Shown here: positions 58,691-64,000 of the stretch, one piece after another | Position numbering within the stretch: the stretch's first letter is position 1 | Layout: every line of letters starts with the position of its first letter | Assembly: GCA_964035545.1 (NCBI GenBank) | Contig: CAXIUT010000230.1 | Coordinates: 1 to 64,000, forward strand | From: Bugula neritina | Taxonomy: Eukaryota; Bryozoa; Gymnolaemata; Cheilostomatida; Bugulidae | Length of the DNA: 64,000 bases | Direction: 5' to 3' | Made by a program: the position numbers and the translations under genes | Notes under the pieces: generated by a model | What the model saw: the letters and a program-made list of their open reading frames with translations, nothing else | Told to the model about the DNA's origin: nothing | The model's database searches: none

Positions 58691-58876
58691 CTACACTGTA
58701 ACATAATGAAACACACTGCAACATACTGTATTATACTGACATGCACTGGAACATATTGAAATACACTGCAACAAATTGAAGTATACTGCAACACACTGAA
58801 ACATACGGCAACATACTGAAATATACTGCAACAGATTGATATATACAGCAACATACTGAAATATACTGCGAAACAA

Positions 58877-61800
58877 TGCAATATACTGTAACATACTGAA
58901 ATATGCTGTAGCACACTGAAATACACTGCAACTCACTGAAATATACTGCAACATACTGAAATACACTTCAACACATTGAAATATACTGCAACATACTGAA
59001 ATACAGTGCTACATACTGAAATATACTGCAACATACTGCAACATAGTGAAATACACTGTAACATACTGAAATACGCTGCAACATACTACAACAAATTGAA
59101 ATACACTGCAACACATTGAAATATACTGTAACATACCTAAATATACGGTAATATACCAAAATATACTGTAACACACTTAAAAAAACTGCAACATACTGAA
59201 ATACACTGCAACACACTGAAATACACTGCAAAATACTGTAACACACTGAAATATACTGCAATACACTGCAACATACTGCAACATACTAAAATATACTGCA
59301 ATATACTGAAATACACTGCAAAATACTGAAATACACTTTAACATACTGAAATATACTGCAACATACTGAAATACACTGCTACATACTGAAATATACTGCA
59401 ACACACTGCAACATACTGCAACATACTAAAATACACTGTAACATATTGAAATATACTGCAACATACCTAAATATACGGTAAGATACTGAAATAAACTGTA
59501 ACACATTGAAAAATACTGCAACATACCGAAAGATACTGCAAGATACTGCAACATACTGAACTACACTGTAACATAATGAAACACACTGCAACATACTGTA
59601 TTATACTGACATGCACTGGAACATATTGAAATACACTGCAACAAATTGAAGTATACTGCAACACACTGAAACATACGGCAACATACTGAAATATACTGCA
59701 ACAGATTGATATATACAGCAACATACTGAAATATACTGCGAAACAATGCAATATACTGTAACATACTGAAATATGCTGTAGCACACTGAAATACACTGCA
59801 ACTCACTGAAATATACCGCAACATACTGAAATACACTGTAACATATTGAAATATACTGCAACATACTGCAACATACTGAAATACACTGGAACATATTGAA
59901 ATACACTGCAACAAATTGAAGTATACTGCAACACACTGAAACACACTGAAATACACCGCAAAACACTACAACATACTGAAACATATTGCAACATACTGAA
60001 ATACACTACTACATACTGAAATATACTGCAACATACTGCACCATACTGAAATACACTGTAACATACTAAAATACACTGCAACATACTACAACATATTGAA
60101 ATACACTGCAACACATTGAAATATACTGCAACATACCTAAATATACGTTAATATACAGAAATATACTGAAACACATTGAAAAACACTGCAACATACTGAA
60201 ATACACTGCAACACACTAAAATACACCGCCAAATACTACAACATACTGAAATGCACTGTAACATATTGAAATACACTGCAACACATTGAAATATACTGTA
60301 ACATACCTAAATATACGGTAATATACCAAAATATACTGTAACACATTTAAAAATACTGCAACATACTGAAATACACTGCAACACACTGAAATACACTGCA
60401 AAATACTGTAACACACTGAAATATACTGCAATACACTGCAACATACTGCAACATACTAAAATATACTGCAACATACTGAAATACACTGCAAAATACTGAA
60501 ATACACTTTAACATACTGAAATATACTGCAACATACTGAAATACACTGCTACATACTGAAATATACTGCAACATACTGCAACATACTGCAACATACTAAA
60601 ATACACTGTAACATATTGAAATACACTGCAACACATTGAAATATACTGCAAAATACTGAAATACACTGCTACATACTGAAATATACTGCGACACACTGCA
60701 ACATACTGCAACATACTAAAATATACTGCAACATACTGAAATACACTGCAAAATACTGAAATACACTGTAACATACTGAAATATACTGCAACATACTGAA
60801 ATACATTGCTACATACTGAAATATACTGCAACACACTGCAACATACTGCAACATACTAAAATATACTGCAACATACTGAAATACACTGCAAAATACTGAA
60901 ATACACTGTAACATACTGAAATACACTGCAAAATACTACAACTTATTGAAATACACTGCAATACATTGAAATATACTGCAACATACCTAAATATACGGTA
61001 ATATACTGAAATATACTGTAACACATTGAAAAATACTACAAAATACTGAAATACACTGCAACATACTACAACATACTGAAATACGCTGTAATACATTGAA
61101 ATACACTGCAACACATTGAAATATACTGTAACGCGCTGAAACATACTGTAACTCACTGAAATATAAAGTAATATACGGAAATGTACTGTAAAATACTGGA
61201 ATATACTGTAACATACTGAAATATACTGCAACATACTGAAATACACTGTAACATACTGAATTATACTGCAACATCCTGCAACATACTGAAATACACTGTA
61301 ACATACTGAAATACACTGCAACACACTGCAACATACTGCAACATACTAGAATATACTGCAACATACTGAAATACACTGCAAAATACTGAAATACACTGTA
61401 ACACACTGAAATATACTGCAACATACTGCAACATACTAAAATATGCTGCAACATACTGAAATACACTGCAAAATACAGAAATACACTATAACATACTGAA
61501 ATATACTGCAACACACTGCAACATACCGCAACATGGTAAAATATACTGCAACATACTGAAATACACTGCAAAATACTGAAATACACTGTAACATTCTGAA
61601 ATATACTGCAACATACTGAAATACACTGCTACATACTGAAATATACTGCAACACACTGCAACATACTGCAACATACTAAAATACACTGTAACATAATGAA
61701 CTACACTGCAACACATTGAAATATACTGCATGCAAAATACTGAAATACACTGCTACATACTGAAATATACTGCAACACACTGCAACATACTGCAACATAC

Positions 61801-64000
61801 TAAAATATACTGCAACATACTGAAATACACTGCAAAATACTGAAATACACTGTAACATACTGAAATATACTGCAACACACTGCAACATACTGCAACATAC
61901 TAAAATACACTGTAACATATTGAAATACACTGCAACACAGTGAAATATACTGCAATGTACCGAAATATATGGTGAACTGCTGAAATATACTGTCACACAT
62001 TGAAAAATACTGCAACATACTGAAATATACTGCGACACATTGCAATATACTGTAACATACTGAAATATGCTGTAGCACACTGAAACACACTGCAACTCAC
62101 TGAAATATACTGCAACATACTGAAATACACTGTAACATATTGAAATATACTGCAACATACTGAAATACAGTGCTACATACTGAAATATACTGCAACATAC
62201 TGCAACATACTGAAATACACTGTAACATACTGAAATACACTGCAACATACTACAACATATTGAAAGACACTGCAACACATTGAAATATACTGCAACATAC
62301 CTAAATATACGGTAATATACAGAAATATACTGTAACACATTGAAAAACACTGCAACATACTGAAATACACTGCAACACACTGAAATACACCGCAAAATAC
62401 TACAATATACTGAAATGCACTGTAACATATTGAAATACACTGCAACACATTGAAATATACTGCAATGTGCCGAAATATATGGTAAACTACAGAAATATAC
62501 TGACACACATCGCAATATACTGTAACATACTGAAATATGCTGTAGCACACTGAAATACACTGCAACTCACTGAAATATACTGCAACATACTGAAATACCC
62601 TGTAACATATTGAAATATACTGCAACATACTGCAACATACTGAAATACATTGCAACACACTGAAATACACTGCAAAACACTGTAACACACTGAAATATAC
62701 TGCAATGTACCGAAATATATGGTGAACTACTGAAATATACTGTCACACATTGAAAAATACTGCAACATACTGAAATATACTGCGACACATTGCAATATAC
62801 TGTAACATACTGACATATGCTGTAGCACACTGAAATACACTGCAACTCACTGAAATATACTGCAACATACTGAAATACACTTCAACACATTGAAATATAC
62901 TGCAACATACTGCAACATAGTGAAATACACTGTAACATACTGAAATACACTGCAACATACTGCAACATACTGAAATACACTGCAACACACTGAAATACAC
63001 TGCAAAATACTGTAACACACTGAAATATACTGCAATACACTGCAACATACCGCAACATACTAAAATATACTGCAACATACTGAAATACACTGCAAAATAC
63101 TGAAATACACTTTAACATACTGAAATATACTGCAACATACTGAAATACACTGCTACATACTGAAATATACTGCAACACACTGCAACATACTGCAACATAC
63201 TAAAATACACTGTAACATATTGAAATACACTGCAACACATTGAAATATACTGCAAAATACTGAAATACACTGCTACATACTGAAATATACTGCGACACAC
63301 TGCAACATACTGCAACATACTAAAATATACTGCAACATACTGAAATACACTGCTAAATACTGAAATACACTGTAACATACTGAAACACACTGCAAAATAC
63401 TACAACATATTGAAATACACTGCAATACATTGAAATATACTGCAACATACCTAAATATACGGTAATATACTGAAATATACTGTAACACATTGAAAAATAC
63501 TACAAAATACTGAAATACACTGCAACATACTACAACATACTGAAATACGCTGTAATACATTGAAATACACTGCAACACCTTGAAATATACTGTAACTCGC
63601 TGAAACATACTGTAACTCACTGAAATATAGTGTAATATATGGAAATGTACTGTAAAATACTGGAATATACTGTAACACACTGAAATATACTGCAACATAC
63701 TGAAATACACTGTAACATACTGAATTATACTGCAACATCCTGCAACATACTGAAATACACTGTAACATACTGAAATACACTGCAACACACTGCAACATAC
63801 TGCATCATACTAAAATATACTGTAACATACTGAAATACACTGCAAAATACTGAAATACACTGTAACACACTGAAATATACTGCAACATACTGCAACATAC
63901 TAAAATATGCTGCAACATACTGAAATACACTGCAAAATACTGAAATACACTATAACATACTGAAATATACTGCAACACACTGCAACATACCGCAACATGC
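58877..64000 (+). repeat. 6148 bp tandem duplication, copy 2 (cut by window end)
   Basis: Follows copy 1 at offset 6148, reduced to 6108 by a 40 bp (four-decamer) loss near 62910. At the window end it corresponds to about 57892 of copy 1. The copy is incomplete because the window stops. Confidence 0.88.
61727..61734. other. TGCATGCA phase-slip site 9
   Basis: Counterpart of site 7 in the second 6148 bp copy, with the same GAACTACACTG unit upstream and GGTGAACTGCTG at about 61971. Confidence 0.93.

Larger units (their letters stand above)
52729..58876 (+). repeat. 6148 bp tandem duplication, copy 1
   Basis: The series from 52729 recurs from 58877 at an offset of 6148 bp (two slip sites account for the 8 bp beyond a multiple of ten). 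Shared rare variants are ATATAAAGTAATATACGG (55013 and 61161), CAATGTGCCG (56315 region and 62463), AAATACCCTG and GCATCATACTA (57694 and 63802). The 3' part of copy 1 (58091-58876) is itself a mosaic. Confidence 0.88.
4973..64000. repeat. Satellite B: strict 10 bp (20 bp dimer) tandem array
   Basis: About 5,900 head-to-tail decamers fitting the general form NAANANACTG, mostly alternating AAATA(C/T)ACTG with CAACA(T/C)ACTG, giving the dimer AAATACACTGCAACATACTG. By consensus it is about 35% GC and strongly strand-asymmetric (A 45%, C 25%, T 20%, G 10%). Common variant units are TAACATATTG, CAACACATTG, CAAAATACTG, CTACATACTG, CAACATACTA, CAATGTACCG, AAATATACGG and TAATATACCA. An AA step recurs every 10 bp. 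All three minus-strand frames are largely open because the reverse complement of the dimer lacks stop triplets; this is a property of the repeat and not evidence of genes. The array runs off the right edge. Confidence 0.97.

Noticed and set aside
4978-64000. CRISPR-like array of short regular repeats
   Set aside because: There are no unique spacers. The repeats are directly adjacent 10 bp units.
4978-64000. CENP-B box or other known centromere motif
   Set aside because: I saw no match to the TTCG-N4-A-N2-CGGG type core. CGGG appears only in CATCGGG variants of satellite A, without the rest of the box.
1-64000. Transposon, tRNA, rRNA or promoter within the arrays
   Set aside because: No interruption of the repeat pattern longer than a few bases was found, so there is no room for such elements. 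TATA-like strings (ATATAC) are part of the repeat unit itself.

Overview
The whole window is tandemly repeated satellite DNA. I find no gene, RNA gene, transposon, CRISPR array or unique sequence in it. The scale (64 kb without a gene), the short simple monomers, and the nested higher-order repeats point to a eukaryotic heterochromatic block such as pericentromeric, subtelomeric or other constitutive heterochromatin. Nothing in it allows the species to be named.

Layout. Positions 1-4977 are satellite A, an irregular array of about 19-20 bp units (consensus AGGCACTTTTTAGCACATTT, two GCAC-headed half units of about 10 bp). It has its own higher-order structure: segment 1-700 recurs about 3155 bp further on, an ~815 bp unit is repeated about 2.65 times between 690 and 2850, and an ~345 bp unit is duplicated at 3880-4570. 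At about 4973-4979 satellite A changes abruptly into satellite B through a shared CACTGT. Satellite B fills the rest (4973-64000): about 5,900 copies of a 10 bp unit, usually as 20 bp dimers (consensus AAATACACTGCAACATACTG, about 35% GC, about 70% A+C on the plus strand).

Satellite B is built by copying large blocks. Near-identical tandem duplications visible by direct comparison are 9309-12278 (1500 and 1470 bp), 13457-20036 (two of 3290 bp), 37247-41346 (two of 2050 bp), 33357-56220 (12,452 and 10,412 bp) and 52729-64000 (6148 bp, second copy cut by the window end). The stretch 22425-33690 is a mosaic of four overlapping copies of sequence lying upstream. Every length difference I could resolve between copies is a whole number of decamers (10, 20, 30, 40, 60, 120, 2050 bp). 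The decamer phase changes only at nine 4-bp TGCA duplications (making TGCATGCA) and at one 1-bp loss near 7415. Satellite A, next to it, is full of one-base length changes.

The minus strand of satellite B holds many open frames of 60-381 codons. These are artefacts: the reverse complement of the consensus dimer contains no TAA, TAG or TGA in any phase, so all three frames stay open until a variant unit brings a stop. They are not annotated as genes. The interest of the window lies in its repeat architecture: the strict decamer lattice, the rare phase-slip sites, the A/B junction, and the nested recent duplications.
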